A stretch of 64,000 nt of DNA from Dehalobacterium sp040766325 (GCA_040766325.1 JAXGQR010000007.1:62001-126000), one strand, 5' to 3'; numbered from the stretch's first letter, positions 18,739-28,127 are shown. The notes: generated by a model from the letters alone, not told the origin. Made by a program: numbers and translations.

Positions 18739-19899
18739 ATGAATAAAAAAGATGTCGCAAGTATTCGTAAAGAATTTAAATTAGATAATACCAGATTAAA
18801 ACTCGAGGATGTTGTTAGTATTTACGTGAAAGGGGACAGCAGACAGGTCATCGGAACAGAAAAAGAGTATTTTGGCATGATGGATACGCAGAAACAGGAG
18901 CTTTATCTCAAAAACTTTAAAAAGCTACTCACCGGACCACTTGACGCCAAGGTATTTGAACTTGAATTTTCCAATAATGCATTAGGGGAAAACTCAACTC
19001 AAAAAGAATTTATAGATACTCTTCAAACAAGTAATTTTATGGAACAAGCGGAAAATCTCGCTGCGAAAATCATTGACAACTGTGATTACAAAAAGGATTT
19101 TATGATTTCCTTTTTACGCGGTGAGGTTTATAAACCAATGAAAAAGGAAAAAGGAGAAGATGAATCCGGTATGGATGACATGGTATTTTCCTTTAAATTC
19201 TTTATGGGCAGTGTTAATCCTGTAACAGACCCTCAAACTGCCCTTAAATTTGATTTTGAAGGCAAAGTATTTAAGGCTGCCCTGCCCATGGATGTGATTA
19301 TTAACTTAAATGCTCCCTTCGATGGATTTATGTTTCCCTCCTGGAATGAGCAGTCAGCAGATGTTAATAACCTGGTTTATTACTCCCATAAGGCAAATAG
19401 CCTGAATGTGGAGTTTTTAGAGCAGGTTTTGGACTGCGATTTTCCCGCTACTGCTCGAACGGAAAAGGAACATTTTTTTGAAATCGTTCAGGAAGTTACG
19501 GGTCAAGAGATTGAAGTGGAAAAGATCGCAAGTATTTATGAAAGTCTGAATGATATTTTAACGATATATGAAGAAGAAAACTCTGAAACCGCCAAAGTAG
19601 GCTTAAAGGATATGGAAAAGATTCTTCTAGCCAGCGGGATTGAAAATACAGAGCATTTGGAAACTGCTTTCATGGACATCACAGGTACGGAAAACTATGA
19701 GTTTAAAGCCTCCAACATCGTCCCTAAATTTACAGGTAAGTCAATTAAAATCGAAAATAACACCGTAAGCATTGCCGTAAACCCTCAAGACCTAAAAAAC
19801 ATAAAGCGAGTGAAGAAAGAGGGACGGAATTATTTGCTCATTGAAATCGATGATATCGTAAGCCTGGAGGGTTTTGAATTAAGTACGGAAAACTTTTAA
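18739..19899 (+). CDS. DUF4317 family protein
   Basis: A 386-residue acidic, soluble protein with AGAGGAGGATCATTTA before the ATG. The opening MNKKDVASIRKEFKLDNTRLKL and the overall length match DUF4317, a family common in Clostridia and without known function. No membrane segments or catalytic motifs stand out. It stands alone between DUF2200 (divergent) and the arsM terminator (convergent). Confidence 0.8.
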   Translation: MNKKDVASIRKEFKLDNTRLKLEDVVSIYVKGDSRQVIGTEKEYFGMMDTQKQELYLKNFKKLLTGPLDAKVFELEFSNNALGENSTQKEFIDTLQTSNFMEQAENLAAKIIDNCDYKKDFMISFLRGEVYKPMKKEKGEDESGMDDMVFSFKFFMGSVNPVTDPQTALKFDFEGKVFKAALPMDVIINLNAPFDGFMFPSWNEQSADVNNLVYYSHKANSLNVEFLEQVLDCDFPATARTEKEHFFEIVQEVTGQEIEVEKIASIYESLNDILTIYEEENSETAKVGLKDMEKILLASGIENTEHLETAFMDITGTENYEFKASNIVPKFTGKSIKIENNTVSIAVNPQDLKNIKRVKKEGRNYLLIEIDDIVSLEGFELSTENF

Positions 19900-20013
19900 C
19901 TTAGACATATCTATAGATTGATTTTTTTTGATTATTGTCTCACTAAATCATCAGGCAAACTCATTAGGGAAAGTCCTGTAGATTTTTGATTTTCTGGCGG
20001 TCCAAAAGAAAAG

Positions 20014-20044
20014 AGAACTAAATTCCCCGGTGAAATTTAGTTCT
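20014..20044 (-). terminator. Terminator after arsM
   Basis: A perfect 11-base inverted repeat AGAACTAAATT / AATTTAGTTCT lies 19 bases beyond the arsM stop at 20063 and is followed on the reverse strand by CTTTTCTTTT. Its position supports reading arsM through the UGA at 20240 to 20063. Confidence 0.85.
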
Positions 20045-20062
20045 ACTTGTACGTGCATAATA

Positions 20063-20881
20063 TTATGACAATTTTACCGCCTTGATGGAAGCAGACATAA
20101 TATATTCGCCCACCTTTAAACCATGGGCCCATTTTTCGGCATACTCTTCAGACACCTCTTGAGTTTCAATATTTATATCACTAAATCCGGCTTGCTCTAA
20201 GTACATTTTTAGTTCTTCAACTGAAGAAGCTCCGGAAACTCAGCCACAATAAAGTTTTTCATCTTGCTTCATTTCCTCTGTGAGATCTTTAATTAGAACG
20301 ACATCGGAAATGGCTAATCTGCCGCCTTTTTTTAACACTCTATAGGCCTCATTATATACCCTTTGTTTATTAGGGGATAAGTTGATAACACAATTGGAAA
20401 TAATGACGTCGGCACTGTTATCGGCCACAGGAAGATTTTCAATTTCGCCTAAGCGGAAATCAACATTCCGATACATCTGCTGCCTAGATATGGATCGCGC
20501 CTTACTTACCATTTCCGGCGTCATATCTATCCCGATTACGTATCCCTTGGGCCCTACCTTTTCTGCGGCCAAGAAACAATCAAAGCCCCCGCCGGATCCC
20601 AGGTCAATTACGACTTCACCTTCTTTGATATTTGCAATTAGTTGAGGATTTCCACAACCTAATCCCATGTTGGCCCCTTCCGGCGCCTTTTTTATTTCCT
20701 CGTCAGAATACCCGATCTTATTGGATATTGTTTGAACGGAACTTTCCAAGTTTATCGTACTGCTGCCGCAACACCCTGTGCTGCAACAGCCCTGATCACT
20801 CCCCGTGTCAACAGCTATTTTGCCATAGCTTTCACGAACTACATTTCTTATATCCCTTTTATCCGCATTGCTCATTTTCAT
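20063..20881 (-). CDS. arsM: Arsenite methyltransferase ArsM, selenocysteine-containing (UGA at 20240-20242)
   Basis: AdoMet-dependent arsenic methyltransferase. The frame to the UGA gives 213 residues with GEVVIDLGSGGGFDCFLA (AdoMet site) and the arsenic-binding region SDQGCCSTGCCG. ArsM proteins then have a conserved Cys in the LY(C/A)GC motif. Here the codons read KLYCG-UGA-VSGASSVEELKMYLEQAGF and stay open for 59 more residues, to 20063, just before a terminator. UGA therefore sits where a catalytic Cys is expected and is best read as Sec (272 residues in total). A hairpin starts 12 bases after the UGA. The gene overlaps arsR slightly; the second ATG (20875) has the better ribosome-site spacing. 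Confidence 0.88.
20213..20242 (-). promoter_or_regulatory. SECIS-like hairpin at the arsM UGA
   Basis: Starting 12 bases after the UGA the mRNA can form UUCUUC-AGUU-GAAGAA, a perfect 6-bp stem with a 4-base loop, at the distance expected of bacterial SECIS elements. Bacterial SECIS sequences vary, so this is supporting and not decisive evidence. Confidence 0.6.
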
Positions 20882-21197
20882 CGTCCCCCCATTTTTGATC
20901 CTTATTTATCCCCTGGCAGATACAATTATCTTTGGGCGAAGTCAAGGTTGTAAGGAATTGTTGCAACTCATCGATCTTTTTCTTGTTAATGGTATAAAAC
21001 ATCCATTTTCCTTCTTTGCGTCCTTTTACAAGTTCACACTGTTGTAAAATTTTCATATGATGGGACACCGTGGGTTGGGTTAAATTTAAACCATCCATAA
21101 TTTTACAAGCACATAACTCGCCACATGAGAGCATATCTAAAATTAATAGCCTGCTTTTATCGCCTAAGGCCTTGATCATTTCGATCTTTTCGTCCAT
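20859..21197 (-). CDS. arsR: ArsR-family repressor
   Basis: A 112-residue winged-helix repressor. The DNA-binding helices are LTQPTVSHHMKILQQCELV, and the metal-site motif ELCACKI (Cys-x-Cys in helix alpha3, ELCVCDL in classical ArsR) predicts As(III) sensing. The C-terminus (DNCICQG, NEQCG) adds more Cys. The ATG at 21197 has AAAGGTGG five bases upstream and is preferred to GTG at 21206. It is first in the arsR-arsM operon. Confidence 0.9.
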   Translation of the reverse strand: MDEKIEMIKALGDKSRLLILDMLSCGELCACKIMDGLNLTQPTVSHHMKILQQCELVKGRKEGKWMFYTINKKKIDELQQFLTTLTSPKDNCICQGINKDQKWGDDENEQCG

Positions 21198-21252
21198 TGT
21201 AACCACCTTTATGACTAGATAATTTTAAACCTGCCTAATATTTCAGCACCTC

Positions 21253-21272
21253 ACATAGACGTTCATCTATGT
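21253..21272. promoter_or_regulatory. Probable ArsR operator
   Basis: ACATAGA-N6-TCTATGT, a perfect 7-base inverted repeat just upstream of arsR, next to a reverse-strand TATAAT-like -10 (in the 21276-21290 region). Position and shape fit an ArsR dimer site. Confidence 0.6.
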
Positions 21273-21326
21273 TTCTATTATAGTATAATCTCCTAACAGA
21301 AGCAATAAAAAACTCATAATATTTTC

Positions 21327-21380
21327 TTTACAGATAAAAGATTATGATTTATACTATACATATACCCCCTTGGGGTATGT
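21327..21380 (+). promoter_or_regulatory. Promoter with CsoR-like palindrome for the polyferredoxin gene
   Basis: TTTACA (21327), 17 bases, TATACT (21350) forms a good sigma-A promoter. Directly downstream is ATACCCC-CTT-GGGGTAT (21362-21378), which resembles operators of the CsoR/RcnR/CstR family (Cu, Ni/Co or persulfide sensors). No csoR-like gene is in the window. Confidence 0.6.
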
Positions 21381-21437
21381 ATGGAAATTTCTAAGCTGTG
21401 CAAAATTTTCTTTACCAGCACTTGAGGAGGGTATTAA

Positions 21438-22220
21438 ATGAGCAAATCAAATTATTACATCAAAACCAACCGCAGCTTCACCAACCTGCGCCGGTCTGCC
21501 TGGATTTTTACCTTGTTGGTGGCCGTCGGCGGACTCTGGGAACCAAAATTAGGCCTTTTTGTTTTTCTAATTATGGCGAGTCTCCTTGTCAGTGCCTTTT
21601 TTAACGGGAGGTATTGGTGCGGCAATGTTTGCCCTCACGGCAGCTTATTTGATAATCTGCTCCTGCCCTTAAGCCGCAACCGGCAAATACCTCATGTATT
21701 GAAATCTAAATGGTTTATCGGCGGATTTTTCATCTTTTTTATGTTTAATTTTACCCGTAAGCTCCTGCAAGCCTTTTCCTTCTGGGGCAATTATGATTTC
21801 CTGGACAAATTAGGCTTCGTCATGGTAGGAACCTACTTAGTGGTATTAATAATCGGAGGCACCCTGGCGCTCTTGGTTACTCCCCGCACCTGGTGTCAAT
21901 TTTGTCCTATGGGTACCATGCAAAAAGGATCCCATGCCCTGGGTAAATCTCTTGGTGTGGCCAAAAAAACAGAAAAAAAGATTGCCATTTCCGACCAGGA
22001 GAAATGCCGCCAATGTGGCAAATGCTCCCGGGTATGCCCTTTCCAATTGACGCCTTATTTGGAATTTGCCCCGCACAACCAATTTGATAATATTAATTGC
22101 ATAAAGTGTGGCACCTGTGTCAATAATTGCCCGGCAAAAATTTTATCACTGGAAAAGGAAAAACCTATTCAAGGGCTGCCTACAAATGAAGCACAGCATG
22201 AACAGTACTGTTCTTCTTAA
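21438..22220 (+). CDS. NapH/CcoG-like membrane polyferredoxin
   Basis: A 260-residue membrane protein with about four hydrophobic segments. Two CxxxCP-type loops (GRYWCGNVCPHGSL and PRTWCQFCPMGTM), characteristic of the NapH/MauN/NosR-C-terminal group, lie between them. The cytoplasmic end has two 4Fe-4S motifs (CRQCGKCSRVCPF and CIKCGTCVNNCPA). Such proteins pass electrons across or along the membrane. The metal-type palindrome in the promoter suggests control by Cu or a related sensor, not arsenic. A 160-base stretch follows before the propeller gene and holds no gene I can support. Confidence 0.82.
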   Translation: MSKSNYYIKTNRSFTNLRRSAWIFTLLVAVGGLWEPKLGLFVFLIMASLLVSAFFNGRYWCGNVCPHGSLFDNLLLPLSRNRQIPHVLKSKWFIGGFFIFFMFNFTRKLLQAFSFWGNYDFLDKLGFVMVGTYLVVLIIGGTLALLVTPRTWCQFCPMGTMQKGSHALGKSLGVAKKTEKKIAISDQEKCRQCGKCSRVCPFQLTPYLEFAPHNQFDNINCIKCGTCVNNCPAKILSLEKEKPIQGLPTNEAQHEQYCSS

Positions 22221-22382
22221 GATTGATCGTATATAACGGAGGTTTGCCATATTGCTGTAACCATCTATTCTTGTGACAGTTAATTATCGGCAAAATTCAG
22301 GCCGTTTAGAAGCTGCTCTACCAAGAAAAGTGATTCCACCCTCTTTCGAAAATTTTACAAGCAATGCATCTGTTTTATATTT

Positions 22383-23576
22383 TTAGGATTTCATGATCTC
22401 AGGAATTTTTTCTTTTAATTGATCCAGGGTGACATCTTTTAAGGTGATGGTTTTTAGCTCTCCCTTATTTCCCCCCAGGAGAATCTCCCTTTTGGTTAAG
22501 AGGAGCCGAGCAGAAACGTACTGGTGAAAGCCCCGGATCTTTTGACCCAGTTTCCAGGTATTTTCTTCGTCGTCTCTACGGCTCAAGATCTGTATCGCAC
22601 CGGCACTTCCTCCTATCAACACCTCATCATGGGATAAGAGCAAAAAACGGGAAATATAACGGTCAAAACCGGTGATTTCCTGAAGAATCTCGTAAGAAGC
22701 ACCGGTTTTACGACCCAGGATGATTATGGTTCCGCTGCTTCCTCCCAGGAGCACCTGACCCTCAGGTAGGAGCAAAGCAGCGGTAATATCTCCGATCTTC
22801 CCGCTAATGGTTTCTTGCACCTGCCACTGATCATTAAGATCGGGATGGTGCGTGAGAATTTTTATTTCTCCTTTGTAACCGGCCAGGAAGATCTTACCTT
22901 CCGGCAGTAAGAGAGATACTTTGGCAACGAGCTCCAGGGTTTGCTGAATGCGCCATTCATTGCTTGAAGCCTCGTAACGGATAATTTCTACCTGGCCTCG
23001 GATGCCCCCGACCAAAACATCGCCATTAGGCAAGAGGAGCAAGTTTTCTACGTAGTGGTCGATGCCCGAAATATTTTGTTTGATAACCCAACGACCTTGT
23101 TGCTGGGGGTCAGGACCCAGCACTTTTAATTCGCCGGCAACGCCCCCCACCACCACATCACCCCCAGGCACCAGGAGGGCGGCATGGACATAATTATCAA
23201 ATCCGGTAATGGTTTGCTGCACCCTCCACTGAGGTTTATCTACAGAAGGGGGGAGGAGAATTTTCACACCTGCTTCACTACCGGCCAGGAGAACCTGCCC
23301 GGTAGGGAGTAATAGCAAGTCGCGGATATAGTCTTCAAAGCCCCGGATTTCCTGATCCACTTCCCATAATCCTTTAATCAGACGGGGATAACGTGCCTCA
23401 AAAACAGGCAATAATTGCCTTAGAATCCGGTCTTGTTCCTCCTCCACCGCCCTCATTTTTTCTTCAAAATCAGGAGGCAGATAACCGGTATCATTTAACT
23501 GCCCAAAAAGCATTTCCACCTCCCTCATTAGGTCCTCGAAATTGATTATCGTCTCTTTTAATCCTTGATCATCCAT
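22383..23576 (-). CDS. Seven-repeat beta-propeller protein of a MoxR/vWA ternary system
   Basis: A 397-residue cytoplasmic protein. After an acidic helical head (~90 residues) come seven regular units of ~45 residues, each containing LLLPxGxVLLGGxxGxIxIL or a close variant: LLLPTGQVLLAGSEAG, LLVPGGDVVVGGVAG, LLLPNGDVLVGGIRG, LLLPEGKIFLAGYKG, LLLPEGQVLLGGSSG, LLLSHDEVLIGGSAG, LLLTKREILLGGNKG. Seven units predict a closed seven-bladed propeller. It is the last gene of the operon, four bases after the vWA gene. MoxR-vWA-propeller trios have been described as candidate conflict/quality-control systems; here the propeller would be the recognition part (inference). Confidence 0.8.
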   Translation of the reverse strand: MDDQGLKETIINFEDLMREVEMLFGQLNDTGYLPPDFEEKMRAVEEEQDRILRQLLPVFEARYPRLIKGLWEVDQEIRGFEDYIRDLLLLPTGQVLLAGSEAGVKILLPPSVDKPQWRVQQTITGFDNYVHAALLVPGGDVVVGGVAGELKVLGPDPQQQGRWVIKQNISGIDHYVENLLLLPNGDVLVGGIRGQVEIIRYEASSNEWRIQQTLELVAKVSLLLPEGKIFLAGYKGEIKILTHHPDLNDQWQVQETISGKIGDITAALLLPEGQVLLGGSSGTIIILGRKTGASYEILQEITGFDRYISRFLLLSHDEVLIGGSAGAIQILSRRDDEENTWKLGQKIRGFHQYVSARLLLTKREILLGGNKGELKTITLKDVTLDQLKEKIPEIMKS

Positions 23577-23580
23577 ACGA

Positions 23581-25686
23581 TCAACTCCTAACGCCCATGT
23601 CCTTTAAGGCATTTTTTAAGGTCATGGTTAACTTACCGGGTAAACTCTTTAAATCATGGCCAATGTCTATGCCCAGGTGCAGGCCGGGGATGCTGTTATT
23701 CCAAATCTCATGGAAAAGATGACTTTCCGTTTCACTAACTTTGCCGATTTGAAAACCAAACACGTAAATGCCTTTTTCGATTAATTGCCGGATGCGCGCC
23801 GCCGTTTCGGGAGGATTATCCGGTTCTCCGTCTGTGATTTCGAAAATAAATTTTTTTAATTTTTGATTCTTCAGCATCAGATGATCCTGCCTGCTTAAAG
23901 AATTTAAGATATCCGCCAAGGCCAGAGCATCGTTGGTGCCCCCCATATTACCTTTAATTGCCGTCACGGAATTGATGATGTCCGCTTCATTTTTTTGAAA
24001 GCGCTTGTTTTTTTCAAACTCCTTAACCTTTTGAAATTTCGTGCCAAATAAATAGACTTCCGAATAAACCTTTAGCTTGTTATTGATTTGATTGCGGGTT
24101 TCATCAAGGTAAACATTAAAATCTTTGATCGACAACATGGTTAAACAGGCCGCTTGCTTGGCAGCGATAATTTTGTTTTCTTCCATGGATCGGGAACAAT
24201 CAATTAAAAAGGAGACTTGAATGGTTTCCGGTTTTTCAATGGCACTGGGCTTAAACTCCAGTTCATCAAAAATCAAAGGATGATAGCGGGTACCTTTCAG
24301 CTGATTTTCAATGATATTGGGGTATTCTGCGACAAAGCTGTCCACATTCAATCTGCCCCGACTTTTTTTGTCCAAGATAATATTGTCGTATTCAATGGAC
24401 CTTTCTACTAATTCTTTCCAAAATATCCTCATGTTGTTACGATAATCAGTGATACTGGCTCTGATCCCCTCATAATCTGTTCGTTCCAGGGAGGCAATCC
24501 CATGTTTTTGATCAAACTCAGTCTGCATGTGCCGGCGGTTATGGGCATTTCTTTCTTCAGGGCTCATGGTGTTATACTTATCTTGTTTGGCAAATTCCTC
24601 CAAGATATTTTTTATCTGTTTTTGCGAGATGACCTCTGCTTCAGGATCCGTCCTCGGACTGCCGTGAAAGGGATTAAACTCTTCTTTTTGAGCCTTGTTT
24701 TCATCGGGTGCTGCGTCAAGCCGGGGATCCTGACCCTTGGACCGGTCGCGCAAATAGGTTTTACCTCGAGGTGTACCCGGTGCCGGGATCATCGCCTGAA
24801 AAGGCCGGGTACGCAGTTCTTCATATAATAAATCCAAATACATCGGCTGGATAATATGGCGCACAATCTGGTAACGCTTTTCAGGGTCGATTAATTTGCC
24901 GACCTGGGGTGTTAAACTTTCTTTAACAACCTCTTTTAAATCCCGCCCCAGGAATTTCTTATTGATCAGGGTCAAAACCTGAGGATGCACCGGGATGGCG
25001 TCAGCGGAACCTTTTTTAAGTTCAGATATAAACAGGTAATAGATTAACTGCTGGTGTTTGGGATGGAGCTTCAAGTTCTCCTCTTTAAAGCCAAGTTTAT
25101 AATATAAACCGGCCACATGGCCGTAGCCTTCAGCGGTGGCATAATAAGGGCTGCGCTTACGGACCAGCTCGTTAACGTAAATATCGTCAAAAATATTGTA
25201 CAAAGTATATAATTTCTGATAGGCATAATCATTGATTATTGCTTGGTCCGGTAGAGGTTCACCCTGACTTTTTTCTCCCAGGATGTGCCGCATCAAAGCA
25301 CCGACCTTGATTGCTTCTTGCTCCAAGCGGTCAAAATGCTTTAAATAAGCCAAAGGATTCTTGCGCATATCAATGAAATGGCCCAGTTCGTGATAAAAGG
25401 CAAACTTTATTTCCTCAACAGAATAACCCTTTTCGATAAACCACAGGGCTGGAACTTCAATCCTATTCTCTGTTGGATCGTAAGAAAAATACTTGGCCTC
25501 CGCCGATGCTTGATAAAAAATAGACGCATCGCCGGCGAAGGTCACCAAATCACGGCTTTCCCGGCGGATCATCTCGCGTACCTGGGACAAGGCTTGGCGC
25601 ACCCGCTCTTTTTTAAGTAGTTCCTGCTTAATTTCTTCCTTTTTAATTTGCTCTTGTTCCCTCTGAGGTTTATTTATTTGATTCAT
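23581..25686 (-). CDS. Protein with N-terminal HExxH zincin-like and C-terminal vWA domains
   Basis: A 701-residue protein. A Lys/Glu-rich coiled head (1-35) precedes a region with YHELGHFIDM (HELGH at residues 99-103), a zinc-protease-type motif followed by a long helical domain. From ~residue 480 a von Willebrand A domain carries a good MIDAS: SFLIDCSRSMEEN (DxSxS), a later Thr in GGTNDALAL and the ITDGEPDNP Asp. The metal-dependent adhesion domain is the usual partner of MoxR ATPases. It sits between the MoxR gene (53 bases upstream) and the propeller gene (4 bases downstream). Whether the HELGH site is catalytic is unproven. Confidence 0.8.
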   Translation of the reverse strand: MNQINKPQREQEQIKKEEIKQELLKKERVRQALSQVREMIRRESRDLVTFAGDASIFYQASAEAKYFSYDPTENRIEVPALWFIEKGYSVEEIKFAFYHELGHFIDMRKNPLAYLKHFDRLEQEAIKVGALMRHILGEKSQGEPLPDQAIINDYAYQKLYTLYNIFDDIYVNELVRKRSPYYATAEGYGHVAGLYYKLGFKEENLKLHPKHQQLIYYLFISELKKGSADAIPVHPQVLTLINKKFLGRDLKEVVKESLTPQVGKLIDPEKRYQIVRHIIQPMYLDLLYEELRTRPFQAMIPAPGTPRGKTYLRDRSKGQDPRLDAAPDENKAQKEEFNPFHGSPRTDPEAEVISQKQIKNILEEFAKQDKYNTMSPEERNAHNRRHMQTEFDQKHGIASLERTDYEGIRASITDYRNNMRIFWKELVERSIEYDNIILDKKSRGRLNVDSFVAEYPNIIENQLKGTRYHPLIFDELEFKPSAIEKPETIQVSFLIDCSRSMEENKIIAAKQAACLTMLSIKDFNVYLDETRNQINNKLKVYSEVYLFGTKFQKVKEFEKNKRFQKNEADIINSVTAIKGNMGGTNDALALADILNSLSRQDHLMLKNQKLKKFIFEITDGEPDNPPETAARIRQLIEKGIYVFGFQIGKVSETESHLFHEIWNNSIPGLHLGIDIGHDLKSLPGKLTMTLKNALKDMGVRS

Positions 25687-25739
25687 TTTCTTCTTCCTTT
25701 GCCTGCCTTTTGGTGCCGAGATCAGGCTTTTTTAAGAGG

Positions 25740-27881
25740 TCAGCTGATCTCCCGGTCTATTTTTTCCAAAACTTGTGCCGTTAAATGCAGTTGATCCATC
25801 TTACCTGCCAAATCGGCATACTTGTCCAAAGCAATTTTTTCCCCGGACAGTTCATCAAAGGTTACCTCAGGATAAATTTGCCGGGGAGGTGCGGCTCCAT
25901 ATAAGATCTGCACCATTTCCCGAGGTGTTTTAATTTCCTCCGGTTTACTGCGATATTGATATTTTCGTGCTCTGATTTCATCAAACCCGGTTAAGGCCGA
26001 GCCCACAGGTTTCACCTGCACATTCCATCCTTCGCTCTTTTGGAAAAAGCCAAAACGTAAAGCCTGGGAGAAAATATAGCTTTGATCATCGGCATTGGTA
26101 ATACCGGACAAAAACCCCTCCCACAAGGCTTTATCCAAGTCTTGTTCCTGACCGGCATTCCATTGCTTTAAGACACGCAGCACGTTGCGGATGGACAAAA
26201 CGGATCGCTCCAAGCGCGGCTCCAGAGTATCACCGGAAGGTGTGTTAAAAGCTTGACTGTCTTTCCATTTGCCGGAGAAAACGTCCTGGGTCGTACGCGC
26301 CAGCTGGGCTAATTTAAACAGCTTATCGATGGATTTATCAATTTCCGGCAGTTTTAAAGCCCCGGATGTATCTGCCAAAACAGCAATCATAATATGGAAA
26401 AGTTCATTTTCTACCGGGTCTGTCTGATTATCCCAGTTACCCTCATCAGATTGGGGTAAATAATCATATTCAAAAATATCCAAGCGAGAGGCGAAAGCCT
26501 CATTAAATTCATGAGTGCCGCTGTATCCAACAAAATTACTGCTGAGGTTTCCTGTCCCGATAATGGAAAAACCATCGGCAATAACAATGCGATCACCGCC
26601 GGGAATATAGGTGGTCTGACCCGGTTGGCTTTGGATCACGTCATTTAAGGAGATTAAAACAGCATTGGGGATCGTATTGATCTCGTCAATAATGACCGGC
26701 TTACCCTCTTTGGCCCCGCGGCAGATTTCTTTTTCGATTTTTTCGATTTCTGTACCGAAAGCCTGATTTTTCAATTTATACAGTTCCAGGATCTTCCGTG
26801 CGGCCAATTGTTCTGCTTTCTGGCGTTTTTGCCCCGGCATTTTCTTTAAAGCCGGGGAATTTTTCTCTTTCCAGACCTGATATTCTCGATTAATATCATC
26901 CATAAGCTCCAGAACAGGTTTATTGTTATATTGGGTTAATTTTAAGCTTTTCTCAATAAACAAATCCTGAATCGTGGTGTTTCTGGATCCGGAGATAAAC
27001 AAGGGAGCAAACTTTTCTACGGCTTCCGGATCTCCGTTTTCAAAAGCTTGGTTATAAAGCTGCACCAGCCGGTGATAGACATTACCGTATTTATTGATTT
27101 TTTCTTCCTTAGATTTATTTTGATTGTTTTGCAACCACTTGACAAAAAACTTGTCCGTTTCCTGGACAGCATGTTTATGAATCATATATTCCCGGGCGGT
27201 GACAATGGCCAACTCAGTCTTACCGCCCCCCAGATGCCCGTGGATAAAAGTTGCTTGCCCCTCGTTCATATTGGCGAGCATTCTTTCTTTACATATCTGC
27301 ACATGGGCGGTCTGCACCAAATTCCCCTTTTGCACTTCTCGGATATGATTTCGATATTCCAGGGCATGAAGAGCAAAATAGGCATCAGGATTCATATTTT
27401 TAAGTTCCCGGCGCTGCTGTTCTATTTCCTGGATCTCCTGCACCAAGCTATTGGTCGGTTCCCCCCTGAGATTCAAAACTCGGGGATATTTGTGCAAAAT
27501 CAGTTTGCGCTCTTTATCCAGCATGATTTTGGAAAAAGCCAGTTTATTTTTTAACTTTTTATCGGCGCGCACCGCCACCAGCATATTTCGTAAAATCATC
27601 TTTTTTAGTTTTTCCGCCCTGGGATCATGATCGACTTTTTCTTCCTCTGCCCCCTGAATCTTGGTATCCGGGCCGTCTTCTTCCAGGTAGAGAGCACGCA
27701 GAAGATCCATGGCTTCACGCTCTGCAGGATTTTTGATTGTGGCGAGATAATTAATGGATTTTCTAACTAGTTTTGACTCCAAATTTCTTTTATTGTCAGC
27801 CTCAATCTGAGCTTCAACATTTTGCCAGGCTGCCAGTTCATGTGAACCTAAAGCGCTTTGATAAATCGACTTACTATTCAT
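25740..27881 (-). CDS. MoxR-type AAA+ ATPase
   Basis: A ~713-residue AAA+ protein with a ~240-residue helical N-terminal extension. Walker A is GHLGGGKTELA, Walker B VIIDEINTIP, then sensor 1 TGNLSSN and the arginine-finger region FNEAFASRLDIFEYDYL, in the manner of MoxR/RavA/CbbQ dynein-like ATPases. The start at 27881 (GGGGG seven bases before) is preferred to the longer frame. First gene of the three-gene operon; MoxR proteins remodel targets together with vWA partners. Unusually long for the family, which is mostly 300-500 residues. Confidence 0.85.
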   Translation of the reverse strand: MNSKSIYQSALGSHELAAWQNVEAQIEADNKRNLESKLVRKSINYLATIKNPAEREAMDLLRALYLEEDGPDTKIQGAEEEKVDHDPRAEKLKKMILRNMLVAVRADKKLKNKLAFSKIMLDKERKLILHKYPRVLNLRGEPTNSLVQEIQEIEQQRRELKNMNPDAYFALHALEYRNHIREVQKGNLVQTAHVQICKERMLANMNEGQATFIHGHLGGGKTELAIVTAREYMIHKHAVQETDKFFVKWLQNNQNKSKEEKINKYGNVYHRLVQLYNQAFENGDPEAVEKFAPLFISGSRNTTIQDLFIEKSLKLTQYNNKPVLELMDDINREYQVWKEKNSPALKKMPGQKRQKAEQLAARKILELYKLKNQAFGTEIEKIEKEICRGAKEGKPVIIDEINTIPNAVLISLNDVIQSQPGQTTYIPGGDRIVIADGFSIIGTGNLSSNFVGYSGTHEFNEAFASRLDIFEYDYLPQSDEGNWDNQTDPVENELFHIMIAVLADTSGALKLPEIDKSIDKLFKLAQLARTTQDVFSGKWKDSQAFNTPSGDTLEPRLERSVLSIRNVLRVLKQWNAGQEQDLDKALWEGFLSGITNADDQSYIFSQALRFGFFQKSEGWNVQVKPVGSALTGFDEIRARKYQYRSKPEEIKTPREMVQILYGAAPPRQIYPEVTFDELSGEKIALDKYADLAGKMDQLHLTAQVLEKIDREIS

Positions 27882-28009
27882 CTTTTTCCCCCATATTTTT
27901 TTATCATTAATATTTAGATTTATTATAATGATGTGGACGGACGACCTCAATAAATCTTTTTACACTTTAAAATATGACACAATAAAAGAGTTCAAATATA
28001 ACTTCGCTA

Positions 28010-28055
28010 AAAAAGATCAATACCCTGCCTCAAGGGCAAAATATTGATCTTTAAA
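28010..28055 (-). terminator. Terminator after acsA
   Basis: AAGATCAATA ... CCCT ... AGGG ... TATTGATCTT forms a long stem with an inner pair, A/T rich on both sides; it lies between the acsA stop and the MoxR promoter. Confidence 0.75.
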
Positions 28056-28127
28056 TGTCTCTTAAAGTTGGTTATGCTATTCTTTTGAGCCAATTTTTCT
28101 CGCGCCCATGAGGCTATTATCCCTTGA

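Noticed and set aside
22221..22382. GGAGG followed by a possible TTG/ATT start and Cys-containing short peptide, with UGA in one frame
   Set aside because: Only about ten codons to the first stop in any frame and no homology on the far side, unlike the three UGA genes reported.
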